Part shown: in pieces, positions 7,091-15,768 of the stretch | Numbering within the stretch: position 1 is the stretch's first letter | Layout: each line of letters begins with the position of its first letter | Origin: an uncultured Treponema sp. | GTDB lineage: Bacteria; Spirochaetota; Spirochaetia; Treponematales; Treponemataceae | Reading direction: 5' to 3' | DNA length: 23,596 nt | NCBI GenBank assembly: GCA_946611835.1 | Contig: CAMOEE010000008.1 | Coordinates: forward strand, 1-23,596 | Notes under the pieces: generated by a model | Told to the model about the DNA's origin: nothing | The model's input: the letters and a program-made list of their open reading frames with translations, nothing else | Databases searched by the model: none | Position numbers and translations under genes: made by a program

Positions 7091-10000
7091 ATGAAAAAAA
7101 GTATAAGCGGAAATCTGGTATTCCTGGACGGTGAAGAATTTTATAAGATTGAGAATTACGACCTGATGGACGACTTTTTTATGACCATCACAAGTTCCAG
7201 CGATGTATGGAATTTTCTGTGGGCACAGGGCGGTATCAGCGCCGGCAGAAAAAACTGCGACTATTCGATTTTCCCCTACTATACGAGCGACAAAATTCAG
7301 GACACAAAAGGAAGTACAGGCTCCCTCACAATCATCAAAATCAAGAGCGAAGGCAAAAAAGGCATTGTCTGGCAGCCCTTCGAGAATCTCTTTGGCACTG
7401 GAACAACACGCTTCAATGAGGCCATGGGAATCTCACGGAACATCTACAAGAGCCTTAACGGAAGCAAAATCTGGTTTGAGGAAGTAAATCTTCTTGCAGG
7501 AATCTCCTTCCGCTACGGATGGACGAGCAGCCAGAAATTCGGTCTCGTAAAACTCTGCAGGATTGAGAACCTCACGGACAAAAAGCTGACCCTGAAAATC
7601 CTGGACGGATGCCGCAACATCATGCCTTCGTCTTGTACGGCCAGCTTCCAGAACGAAAAGAGCGTCCTTCTCGACGCATACAAAAAGGCCGAGGTGGAGC
7701 CGGTCTCAAACACAGCTCTCTTCACCCTTTCCTCTATAGTAACTGACAAAGCGGAGCCAAGCGAATCACTCAAAACCAATGTCTGCTGGTTCACTACAAA
7801 GGATCCTCTGATTCTCTCGGACAACGCCGTTGAGCTTTTTCTTGGCTCAAAGACAGACCTTCTCCTCGCCCAAAAAAAAGAACTGAACGGAAAGCGGGGA
7901 CAGTGCTTCATCATGCACGAAAGCGAGCTTGTGGGAAAGAGCGCCGAATGCTGGGAACAGGTTTTCGATGTGGATTACGATGCCTCAAAACTTGTCGAGC
8001 TGAAATCACAGATTGAGGACAGGGAAAACGCATGGCAGCTTCTCACGGAGGACATTAAAAAGACTGACGAGGCACTTGAAGCAAAAATCGCCGAGGCAGA
8101 TGGAATCGAGTCCTCGGGCAACAAAATCGCAGACCTCCACCACAGAACGAATGTCATGTTCAACATCATGCGGGGCGGAATTTTCGCAGACAAGGGAAGA
8201 ATCCGCACAGAAGATTTCATTGCTTTCGTAAAAATCAGGAACAAGCTCCTGGCGCTCGAAGTCGAATCCCTCATAAAAGAATCAAAAATCGAAGGAAAGA
8301 TTCCACGGAGAGAGCTTGAGAAAGTCATTTTCAAAAGCGGAAATCCTCAGCTCAAACGAATCTTCCTTGAATATCTCCCACTCACCTTCTCCCGCCGGCA
8401 CGGAGACCCAAGCCGGCCATGGAACCGCTTTAACATAGACCTTGTCTCAAAGGACGGCGAAGAAAAAATCAACTATGAGGGCAACTGGCGGGACATTTTC
8501 CAGAACTGGGAGGCTCTTTTGTGGTCTTACCCGGAATATGCCGCCAACATGGCCTCAGTTTTCCTCAACACAATGACGGTCGAAGGCTACAATCCCTACA
8601 GAATCACGCGGGCAGGCCTCGACTGGGAAGTGCCGGAAGAAGGGAATCCCTGGGCACAGTTCGGTTTCTGGGGCGACCATCAGGTCATCTATCTTCAGAA
8701 AATTCTGGAAATTCTCTGGAAGTTCGACAAAAAACAGCTTCTTTCCCTGATGAACGAAAAAATCTTCTCCACATCGAACATTCCCTACAGAATCAAAAGC
8801 TACGAAGAGATTTCAAAAGACCCAAGAAACTCAATCCGCTTTGACTACAGCCTCGACAAAAAGCTCCGGGAAGACGAAAAAATCTTCGGAAGTGATGCGC
8901 ACTGCATCAATGACGGCCAGAAACTCCAGCTCACAACACTCTCCACCAAACTCATGCAGCTCCTTCTGGCAAAAATGCTCAACCACATCCCAAACGCAGG
9001 AATCTGGATGAACATGCAGCGGCCCGAATGGAACGATGCCAACAATGCCCTAGCAGGCTGGGGATGCTCAGTCGTGACCATGTGTTATCTTGAGAGAATG
9101 CTCTCTTTCCTCATTAAAGTCTTCGGAAATATGGATGAGAGCGTTATCATCAGCAAGACTGTCCTGAAAACCCTGAAATCAGCCTGTGAGAATTACAAAG
9201 ATTTCCTCTCTTCACAGGAAAACGCCACAAATTCCCGGAAACGAAAGGAATTCACCGACAAAAACGGCCTGCTTTTTGAACAGGAGCGAAGCCAACTTTA
9301 TGAAAAGGGTTTTGCAGAAGAGTACGAGAAAATCTCAGCCCAGAAAATCCTTGATTTCCTGAGAACCTTTGACGAATCAATCAGGAATTCTATCAACGCA
9401 AACCGCCGGTCAGACGGTCTCTTCCATTCCTACAACTCGGTTATCTTCACCGAAAAGGAAATTCAGATTGTGCCGCTCAAACTCATGCTCGAAGGTCAGG
9501 TAGCGATTCTCAGCTGCAATATTCTCACCAAAAACGAGAAGAAATACCTGCTCGATTCCCTGCGCCGAAGCGAAATGTTTGAGGAAAACCAGCACTCCTA
9601 CATGCTCTACCCGATTTCAGTCCTTCCAAATTTCATGGAAAAAAACTGTATCAGGGAATCAGAGTTGAAAAATTTAAGAAATTTCATCGAGAGGAATGGT
9701 TCTGAGGTCTTCAAAAAAGACCTGGGCGGAACCTGGCACTTCAACGCCGACTTCCGAAACGCAGACTGCATGAAAGAATTCATAAACTCACTCGACGAAA
9801 GCAAAAAACCGAACGCAGAGGAAGAAAAAGAGATTTTCGCCCTTTATGAAAAGATTTTCAATCACCAGAGCTTTACCGGCCGCTCAGGAACATTCTACGC
9901 CTATGAGGGTCTGGGCTGCATTTACTGGCACATGGTCTCAAAACTGCTCCTTGCCACCCAGGAAAACCTGGTGAACTACAAGGATCCGATTTTCGCATTC

Positions 10001-10423
10001 TACAAGGACATCAAAAAAGGACTTGGAAGCGCAAAAACTCCTGTTGAATACGGAGCCTTCCCCTACGATCCTTACTCTCACACACCCTTCAAGCAGGGAG
10101 TAAGGCAGCCTGGAATGACCGGCCAGGTAAAAGAAGAAATCATCGCCCGATTTATGGAACTTGGTCTGGACATCGATGACGGAAAAGCCGTCTTCAACCC
10201 AACCTACCTGGAAAAGAAAGACTTTGCCGAGGACGGAAAGATTACCTTCACCTGGTGCGGAACGAAAATCATCTATGAGCAGAAGCAGGGCGAGGGCATA
10301 AAAGTCACTTATAAGGACGGGAAATCCGCTTCCTTTGAGGGAAAGGTCCTTCCGGAAAAAGAAAGCCGCCTCCTGTTTGAAAGAAGCGGCGAAATCTCAG
10401 AAATTTGCGTGAGCGTAAGCTAA
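7091..10423 (+). CDS. Cytoplasmic GH94/GH149/GH161-type glycoside phosphorylase (probably beta-glucan oligosaccharides)
   Basis: 1110 residues with no signal peptide. The N-terminal part is a beta-sandwich-like region (AGRKNCDYSIFPYYTSDKI at 51-69). An (alpha/alpha)-barrel region follows, with GNWRDIFQNWE at 464-474, PEWNDANNALAG carrying an Asp at about 649 in the position of the catalytic W-N-D of GH94-type phosphorylases, GRSGTFYAYEG at 930-940 and GMTGQVKEE around 1010. The length and pattern fit the large phosphorylases of GH149 and GH161, which act on beta-1,3-glucan oligosaccharides, better than the roughly 800-residue GH94 enzymes. The reaction would be oligosaccharide plus phosphate to glucose-1-phosphate plus a shortened chain. 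The start is the ATG with GGGAG 7 nt upstream; the frame is open back to a TTG at 7043 without a ribosome site. The nearby laminarinase, transporter and hexokinase support this role. The exact family assignment is uncertain. Confidence 0.7.
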   Translation: MKKSISGNLVFLDGEEFYKIENYDLMDDFFMTITSSSDVWNFLWAQGGISAGRKNCDYSIFPYYTSDKIQDTKGSTGSLTIIKIKSEGKKGIVWQPFENLFGTGTTRFNEAMGISRNIYKSLNGSKIWFEEVNLLAGISFRYGWTSSQKFGLVKLCRIENLTDKKLTLKILDGCRNIMPSSCTASFQNEKSVLLDAYKKAEVEPVSNTALFTLSSIVTDKAEPSESLKTNVCWFTTKDPLILSDNAVELFLGSKTDLLLAQKKELNGKRGQCFIMHESELVGKSAECWEQVFDVDYDASKLVELKSQIEDRENAWQLLTEDIKKTDEALEAKIAEADGIESSGNKIADLHHRTNVMFNIMRGGIFADKGRIRTEDFIAFVKIRNKLLALEVESLIKESKIEGKIPRRELEKVIFKSGNPQLKRIFLEYLPLTFSRRHGDPSRPWNRFNIDLVSKDGEEKINYEGNWRDIFQNWEALLWSYPEYAANMASVFLNTMTVEGYNPYRITRAGLDWEVPEEGNPWAQFGFWGDHQVIYLQKILEILWKFDKKQLLSLMNEKIFSTSNIPYRIKSYEEISKDPRNSIRFDYSLDKKLREDEKIFGSDAHCINDGQKLQLTTLSTKLMQLLLAKMLNHIPNAGIWMNMQRPEWNDANNALAGWGCSVVTMCYLERMLSFLIKVFGNMDESVIISKTVLKTLKSACENYKDFLSSQENATNSRKRKEFTDKNGLLFEQERSQLYEKGFAEEYEKISAQKILDFLRTFDESIRNSINANRRSDGLFHSYNSVIFTEKEIQIVPLKLMLEGQVAILSCNILTKNEKKYLLDSLRRSEMFEENQHSYMLYPISVLPNFMEKNCIRESELKNLRNFIERNGSEVFKKDLGGTWHFNADFRNADCMKEFINSLDESKKPNAEEEKEIFALYEKIFNHQSFTGRSGTFYAYEGLGCIYWHMVSKLLLATQENLVNYKDPIFAFYKDIKKGLGSAKTPVEYGAFPYDPYSHTPFKQGVRQPGMTGQVKEEIIARFMELGLDIDDGKAVFNPTYLEKKDFAEDGKITFTWCGTKIIYEQKQGEGIKVTYKDGKSASFEGKVLPEKESRLLFERSGEISEICVSVS

Positions 10424-10430
10424 GGGATTA

Positions 10431-10446
10431 GCTGAAAACGTTCAGC
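10431..10446. terminator. Small hairpin between convergent genes
   Basis: GCTGAA-AACG-TTCAGC is a perfect 6-bp stem with a 4-nt loop in the 32-bp gap between the phosphorylase and the DctP-like gene. Neither side has a T-tract, so it would be a weak or Rho-assisted bidirectional terminator at best. Confidence 0.35.
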
Positions 10447-10455
10447 AGGAAGAGC

Positions 10456-11487
10456 TTACTTTGTCGTTGCGGCCTTGAGTTTCATAAGAAGCTCTTCGCC
10501 GTAAACGGCGGTGAAAACATCCATAACCCCGCTCGTCGCCTTCTGGAAAGCCTTGAGGTCAGGGGTGATGATTGTCATGCCAGCTTCCTTGAGCTTACCG
10601 ACATAAGAAGCGGTCTGTTCCTTAACAAGCTTTCGGTCAAGTTCCTGGGCTTTTTTTGCAGCCGAAAGAAGGATAGCCTTGTCAGCTGGCGAGAACATAT
10701 CCCACAGTTCTTTTCGGATTACAAGCGGCATCGCATCATAGCTGTGGTTTGTGATTGAAAGATATTTCTGCTCCTCATAAAGCTTTGAATTGTAGATTAC
10801 AGGAATAGGATTTTCCTGAGAATCAAAAAGCCCGTCTCGCAGAGCCTTTTTAAGTTCGTTGAAAGCATAAGGTTTTGGATTTGCCCCTAAAGCGGACATA
10901 GTTTCCATTACAATCTGGTTTGGCGGGGTGCGGATATTAAGCCCTTTCATGTCGGCGACGGACTTTACAGGGCGATTTGTCGTAGTTACGCACCTGAAGC
11001 CATTGTCAAAATGAGAGAGAACAACAATTCCGAATTCCTCGAGGGTTTTGTTCACCTCAGAAATAAGATAACCGTCCATAAAGGCCCAAGCGTCCTCAAA
11101 ATCAGAGAAAAGGAAAGGCATGGCTGAGATTCCAAGTTTTGTGGCATAGACCGCAAAATTTCCTGCGCTTGAAACCGTCATATCGACCTTGCCGTTGATA
11201 ACGCCCTCGATAAGCGCTCCGTCACCGCCAAGCTCTCCGTTGGGATGAATGTCGATTTTAATGCGGCCCTTTGAAGCCTTCTCGACCTCGTCCTTGAACA
11301 AAAGCGAAGCCACTCCACGAGGGTCTTCCATGTTCGTAGAAAAACCTAGCGAAATTACAGCATTCTCAATCTTTGACTCCTCTTGTTTTCTCTCCACGGT
11401 CGTCTGAACAGCCTTTTTCTTGTTGCAGGAAAGAAAAAGAAGTGCAAAACCGCAAAGACCTGCCAGAATTAATCTTGACTTACTCAT
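10456..11487 (-). CDS. dctP: TRAP-type (DctP family) solute-binding lipoprotein, orphan
   Basis: 343 residues. A lipoprotein signal peptide ends in LLFLSC (lipidated C21), followed by a DctP domain (about 43-335). Recognisable family elements are HPNGELGGDGALIEGV (81-96), the conserved substrate-carboxylate-binding Arg in LNIRTPPN (R186), and the DGLFDSQENPI segment (218-228). DctP proteins bind organic acids such as C4-dicarboxylates or sugar acids for import by DctQ/DctM membrane proteins, neither of which is in this window. The start at 11487 has GGGGAG 7 nt upstream; an ATG at 11505 in the same frame lacks one. The start lies inside the last codons of the GGDEF gene (8-bp overlap), so the two are translationally coupled. 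It may be a ligand-delivery partner for that sensor rather than part of a transporter. Confidence 0.88.
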   Translation of the reverse strand: MSKSRLILAGLCGFALLFLSCNKKKAVQTTVERKQEESKIENAVISLGFSTNMEDPRGVASLLFKDEVEKASKGRIKIDIHPNGELGGDGALIEGVINGKVDMTVSSAGNFAVYATKLGISAMPFLFSDFEDAWAFMDGYLISEVNKTLEEFGIVVLSHFDNGFRCVTTTNRPVKSVADMKGLNIRTPPNQIVMETMSALGANPKPYAFNELKKALRDGLFDSQENPIPVIYNSKLYEEQKYLSITNHSYDAMPLVIRKELWDMFSPADKAILLSAAKKAQELDRKLVKEQTASYVGKLKEAGMTIITPDLKAFQKATSGVMDVFTAVYGEELLMKLKAATTK

Positions 11488-13378
11488 ATACTGACTCCCC
11501 AGCACCTTTCATGCTGTCATCATATATTGCAAAATTGTTTTTGCCGTTGTTCTTGACATGATACAATGCACTGTCCGCCATGGTGAACAAATTTTTGTAA
11601 GTGCCGGACTGTTCCGGGAAGAAGGAAATTCCGATACTTGGCGTGACATGAACCGCTGTTTCTCCGTTGGTGTAGTCTTCAGCAAGAATATCCAGCAGGG
11701 TGTTTGCCTTTTTCTCGACAATGGCCCGGGGATTTTTGACGGTACTTTTGAGGCAGAGGAAAACGCAGAATTCATCTCCACCGATTCGGCCGATAAAGTC
11801 CTTTTCTGAGAAGACGAGCGTGAGCTTGTTTGCTGTATCGACAATCGCCTGATCACCGAAAGTATGTCCCAGCTTGTCATTGACCTGCTTGAAGTTATCC
11901 AAATCGATGATAAAAAAGGCACCGAAACAGGAATTCTTATCCTCGCTGATGAATCTGGTGACGCTCTTTTCCATTGAGACCTTGTTGATGAGGCCGGAAA
12001 GCAGGTCGGTTTCGGCCATTGTCTTGAGTTCCTGCTCGCGCAAGACCTGGGTGTTTACATTGACGAGATTTCCTATGAATTTAACAGGATTCTTTTCTTT
12101 GTCAAAAATAACCGTGCCGGAAATTCTGAACCATGCGTACTTGTTGTTGCTGCAGCGGATTCGCAGCTCGGAAGAATATTTTGTCGCACCAGTCTTAAAG
12201 AATTTCCGGATATTGTCAAACAAGCCCTTCTCTGACTCATGGATCCTGTCCTCGAATATGTGATAGTCAGGCACCTGAAGAATCTTGATATTCTCTCCGA
12301 AGAGGAAGTCATTGTTGCCGGTGAACTCGATTGCCCTTGTGTCAAAGTCGTATTCAAAAATCATGGTCTGATTGCTCTCGGTGTTGATGGCGTAACGGGA
12401 GTTATCCTTTTCGAGACGAACACGCTGGGTGAGGATGCGAATCAGGATAATCGTAATCACGCTGAAGACAAGAAGAATGATTACGATAAGAGTTATGGTG
12501 ATTCTGGTAATTTCTTTCTGCTGATGAAGGATATAGTCAGATGTAACGACAGAGAGGACATACCAGTCATTGAGACCGACCGGAGTGTAGACAACCACAC
12601 GATTCTCAGAATTCACTGAATAGGTCGTGAGCGATGTGCGGTTTGACTGCATGTCGGAATAAATTGCGCTCAGCTCTTTGGTGTTGATTGCTTTATTTCT
12701 ATGGAAGAAATCAAACCAGTTTTCGACGAAACAGAGCCTGTTTGGGCTTTTGCTCCCGATAAGAATCCGGCCTTCCTTGTCGATTACGAAAGAATATCCC
12801 TCACCGCCGAAAGTATCCACCGAGAAGATGTTATCAAGAATTGAGTAAGAGAAAGTACCTATGATTACACCAACGACTTTTTTTGTTTCGCCTGCATTCT
12901 GGAAAATCGGAACCGCAAGGGTAAGAACCTGCTCGCCGTCCTCATCAGTGGAAATGCTGGAAGAAATCTGGGATTTGCCCTTCATGGCCTTTTTGAAGTA
13001 ATCCCTCATCAGGATGTTGCCGGAAGATTTTCCGTCATAGTTGATGGTCATTCCGCTTGAATTGGCGACAGAGATTCGCTTGAATTCGCCGACGCCCTTG
13101 GTCGCCATAATCGTCTGCTTGACCAGATTGTAATTGCTCATGTCGATGTCCGCAAAATAGCGGGCCTGAGACTCAAGCATGTAAAGCTGGTCATTAAGCT
13201 TGACCTGAAAAGTCCCCGCATACAAAAAAGCCGTTTCTTTAAGGAAGTTTGTTGAACTTTCAGAAATATTGCGGTTGACAGCCCTTTCAAATGTTATGAA
13301 AGAGAAAACAGTGACTGCTGAGAGAAAAAAAGCAAGAAAAACATAAAAAGGTATTTTCCCGGAGCCTTTAAAAGACAT
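11480..13378 (-). CDS. Membrane-bound Cache-PAS-GGDEF diguanylate cyclase
   Basis: 632 residues. A transmembrane helix (about 9-29) is followed by a periplasmic double-Cache-like domain (about 30-287; GVIIGTFSYSILDNIF, SFVIDKEGRILIGS, NDWYVLSVV), a second helix (about 293-314), a PAS domain (about 335-445, ending FIGNLVNVNTQV) and a GGDEF domain (455-620). The GGDEF domain carries IDLDNFKQVNDKLGHTFGD and an intact GGDEF at 533-537, so it should be an active cyclic-di-GMP synthase. The usual inhibitory RxxD is SEKD, lacking the Arg. Cache domains typically bind amino acids, organic acids or sugars. The ATG at 13378 has GGTGG just upstream. It follows the araC-like gene by 77 bp and overlaps the DctP-like gene by 8 bp, so at least the latter pair forms one transcript. 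Confidence 0.9.
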   Translation of the reverse strand: MSFKGSGKIPFYVFLAFFLSAVTVFSFITFERAVNRNISESSTNFLKETAFLYAGTFQVKLNDQLYMLESQARYFADIDMSNYNLVKQTIMATKGVGEFKRISVANSSGMTINYDGKSSGNILMRDYFKKAMKGKSQISSSISTDEDGEQVLTLAVPIFQNAGETKKVVGVIIGTFSYSILDNIFSVDTFGGEGYSFVIDKEGRILIGSKSPNRLCFVENWFDFFHRNKAINTKELSAIYSDMQSNRTSLTTYSVNSENRVVVYTPVGLNDWYVLSVVTSDYILHQQKEITRITITLIVIILLVFSVITIILIRILTQRVRLEKDNSRYAINTESNQTMIFEYDFDTRAIEFTGNNDFLFGENIKILQVPDYHIFEDRIHESEKGLFDNIRKFFKTGATKYSSELRIRCSNNKYAWFRISGTVIFDKEKNPVKFIGNLVNVNTQVLREQELKTMAETDLLSGLINKVSMEKSVTRFISEDKNSCFGAFFIIDLDNFKQVNDKLGHTFGDQAIVDTANKLTLVFSEKDFIGRIGGDEFCVFLCLKSTVKNPRAIVEKKANTLLDILAEDYTNGETAVHVTPSIGISFFPEQSGTYKNLFTMADSALYHVKNNGKNNFAIYDDSMKGAGESVYE

Positions 13379-13455
13379 AACACGCCACCAAAACTAGTTT
13401 TCTATTATTATAATCCATTTTAGAGAATAAGCAATAATTCAGTTCCATTAAAGGA

Positions 13456-14208
13456 TTATGACTCCTCGCCGTTGTGAGGGAGGTTTGACCTGTAGTGAAC
13501 CTCCCGGTATTTTTTTGGCGTGAGTCCGCAGAATTTCCGGAAAACGCTGATAAAGTAGCTCTCCGTGCTGAACTGAAGGTAGTTCGAGATGTCGCTGACC
13601 GAATACTCAGTGAAAGAAAGAAGATTCTTTGCGGCATCGACCCGCTTTTTCTGGATGTACTGGGCAATCGTGATTCCGACCTCAGAATGGAAAAGCTTCG
13701 AGATATATGAAGTGCTGACCCCTGCGGCACGGGCAAGGTCATCGAGCAGGATTTTTTCGTGGAGATTGTCGTAGATAAAATCAATGCAGGCTGAGACCGG
13801 CTTTGAATAGAGCTTTCGTTTTTTGCAGGCCTGCATTCGCTTTACATAAGCCTCGCAAAGTTCCTCATGGATTTTGCGGATTCCTTCCTCGTTGTTGCAG
13901 ACATCAATCTTCTGGATATAGATGTCGCTGAGGTTGTATGCCGCTTCCATCTCAAGGCCCGCCTCGATAACATAGCGGGTAATCATTGCGACTGTTATAA
14001 TAAGATGATATTTTAGGTTGCGAAGGCGGTTTTCGCTGAGTTTTCCGAAACCATCGACATTGAAAGGCATAAAAAGACGCTTCATTTCTTCCATATCACC
14101 GTTTCCGATGCTCTGGTAGAATGCCATTTCCCGGTCGTAAGAAATATGTTTTATAAGATATTCACGATTTTTGAATTCAACTTTTGCAAGCTCATTCTGA
14201 ATTTCCAT
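13456..14208 (-). CDS. AraC-family transcriptional regulator
   Basis: About 250 residues. The C-terminal 95 or so form a double helix-turn-helix AraC domain: CIDFIYDNLHEKILLDDLAR, then AAGVSTSYISKLFHSEVG (first HTH), IQKKRVDAAKNLL, and the second HTH ending in the family signature YFISVFRKFCGLTPKKYRE. The N-terminal part is all-helical, rich in charged residues, and matches no sugar-binding cupin that I recognise. The start at 14208 is favoured because GAGGGG sits 4-5 nt upstream; the frame extends 9 codons further to 14235 without a good site. The gene is divergent from the sugar-transport operon (160-bp shared upstream region) and upstream of the Cache-GGDEF gene on the same strand. It is the likely local activator of the transporter and perhaps the glucanases. 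Confidence 0.9.
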   Translation of the reverse strand: MEIQNELAKVEFKNREYLIKHISYDREMAFYQSIGNGDMEEMKRLFMPFNVDGFGKLSENRLRNLKYHLIITVAMITRYVIEAGLEMEAAYNLSDIYIQKIDVCNNEEGIRKIHEELCEAYVKRMQACKKRKLYSKPVSACIDFIYDNLHEKILLDDLARAAGVSTSYISKLFHSEVGITIAQYIQKKRVDAAKNLLSFTEYSVSDISNYLQFSTESYFISVFRKFCGLTPKKYREVHYRSNLPHNGEES

Positions 14209-14318
14209 ATAACCCCTCGCTTCAATAGTATACAATAAGACAAATCAAAATAGAATCGGCTGAATAAAAATAATTTATATTTTTGTCATTTTTTTCAAAT
14301 AATTGGTATTTTTTGACC

Positions 14319-14346
14319 TTTACTGCCCTTAAACTTAGACTATAAA
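14319..14346 (+). promoter_or_regulatory. Possible promoter of the sugar-transport operon
   Basis: TTTACT (14319-14324) and TATAAA (14341-14346) are separated by 16 nt, just upstream of the strong AAGGGGG ribosome site and the ATG at 14369. The -35 match is poor, as expected for a promoter that needs an activator such as the divergent AraC protein. Confidence 0.4.
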
Positions 14347-14368
14347 ATGAGAAAAAAAGGGGGAAACT

Positions 14369-15697
14369 ATGAAAAAAATAGTTCTTGCGACACTTGCTCT
14401 TGCTTCACTGACTGCTTTTATGGGTTGCAACGGCAAAAAATCCGGCGAAAATGCTGCTTCTGCCGGAAAAGTCCTTAACATCTATGTCTGGAACGAAGAA
14501 TTTCAGGACAGATTCAACACTTACTACAAATCACGGCTGCCTGCTGATGTAACTGTAAACTGGGTCATCACACCGAACCAGGGCAGTGCTTACCAGCAGA
14601 AACTCGACGAGGCACTCATGCAGCAGGAAAATGCTGATGCTGATGATAAAGTTGACCTCTTCCTCGTAGAAGCCGACTACGCTCTCAAATATGTAAACAC
14701 AGACTTCACTCTTGATGTCTACAAAGACATCGGGCTCACAAAAGAAGATACAAAAGACCAGTACAAATACACACAGGATGTAATGACTGACTTCAACGGA
14801 AACCTCAAGGGCCTCACATGGCAGGCTTGTCCGGGCGGATTCATCTACCGCCGCTCTATCGCACTCGATGTTCTCGGAACAGATGATCCTGAAGAGGTCG
14901 GAAAAGCACTCTCAGACTGGACGAAATTCGATGATGTTGCCCGAAAAGCAAAGAAAAAGGGCTATTTCATGCTCTCCGGCTATGATGATGCATTCCGCGT
15001 ATTCAGCGACAATATGAAAAACCCATGGGTTGTCGACAACAAAATCGTCATTGATCCGCAGATTGAAGCCTGGATTAAACAGACAAAAGAATACACAGCC
15101 TCAGGCTACAACAACAAGGCTTCACTCTGGTCACCGGAAAGCTCACAGGGCATGGGTCCAAAAGGAAAAGTATTCGGTTACTTCGGACCGGCCTGGTTCA
15201 TTGATTTCGTTATGGCTCCAGGCTCCCTCGACGACCAGAACGCACCAAGAGCAGTCGGAAACGGCTCATACGGTGACTGGGCATTCTGTAAGGGACCACA
15301 GGGCTTCTCTTGGGGCGGAACATGGATTTGTGGTGCAAAAGGAAGCGACAACATCGACATCATCCGCGACATCCTCAAGACACTCACCTGTGATGCAAAA
15401 CTCATGACAGAAATCGCAGAAAAATCTGGTGACTTCACAAACAATGTTCCTGCAATGCAGGCAATAGCAAACAGCGACTACCAGAATCCTTTCCTCGGCG
15501 GCCAGAACCACATCAAATTCTTCCTCGAATCGGCAACAAGCATCGACAAGAGCTGCATCAGCATGTACGACCAGGGAATGGCAGAAAAGATTCAGTCTTC
15601 CATGAAGGATTACTTCGACGGTAAAATCAGTCTTGATCAGGCCTGGAACAACTTCTACACCTCAGTTCTTGAGTTATATCCGAAATTGAGCAAATAA
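14369..15697 (+). CDS. CUT1-type sugar ABC transporter, substrate-binding lipoprotein
   Basis: 442 residues. The signal peptide ends in a lipobox (AFMGC, C20), and the mature protein has the type-1 solute-binding fold of the oligosaccharide-binding family: VLNIYVWNEEFQDRF at the start, VDLFLVEADYALKY, a GLTWQACPGGFIYRRS hinge region, and aromatic-rich ligand loops (YFGPAWFIDF, SWGGTWICGAK). It should bind oligosaccharides in the periplasm and hand them to the two permeases encoded next. Its position with a glucanase, phosphorylase and hexokinase points to beta-gluco-oligosaccharides, but the ligand cannot be read from the sequence. The ATG follows a strong GGGGG site. A terminator-like hairpin separates it from the permease genes, which commonly makes the binding protein more abundant than the membrane parts. 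Confidence 0.92.
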   Translation: MKKIVLATLALASLTAFMGCNGKKSGENAASAGKVLNIYVWNEEFQDRFNTYYKSRLPADVTVNWVITPNQGSAYQQKLDEALMQQENADADDKVDLFLVEADYALKYVNTDFTLDVYKDIGLTKEDTKDQYKYTQDVMTDFNGNLKGLTWQACPGGFIYRRSIALDVLGTDDPEEVGKALSDWTKFDDVARKAKKKGYFMLSGYDDAFRVFSDNMKNPWVVDNKIVIDPQIEAWIKQTKEYTASGYNNKASLWSPESSQGMGPKGKVFGYFGPAWFIDFVMAPGSLDDQNAPRAVGNGSYGDWAFCKGPQGFSWGGTWICGAKGSDNIDIIRDILKTLTCDAKLMTEIAEKSGDFTNNVPAMQAIANSDYQNPFLGGQNHIKFFLESATSIDKSCISMYDQGMAEKIQSSMKDYFDGKISLDQAWNNFYTSVLELYPKLSK

Positions 15698-15706
15698 ATC
15701 ATCTTT

Positions 15707-15740
15707 CCCGCATCGCCATTAAAACGGTGCGGGATTTTTA
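15707..15740 (+). terminator. Terminator/attenuator between binding protein and permease genes
   Basis: CCCGCATCG (15707-15715) pairs with CGGTGCGGG (15725-15733) in a 9-bp stem with one T-G wobble and a 9-nt loop, followed by ATTTTTA. It is a good Rho-independent terminator, probably partly read through because permease and kinase genes follow without another clear promoter. Confidence 0.75.
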
Positions 15741-15768
15741 CAAAATCTAAAAATAAAAGGAATTTGCC

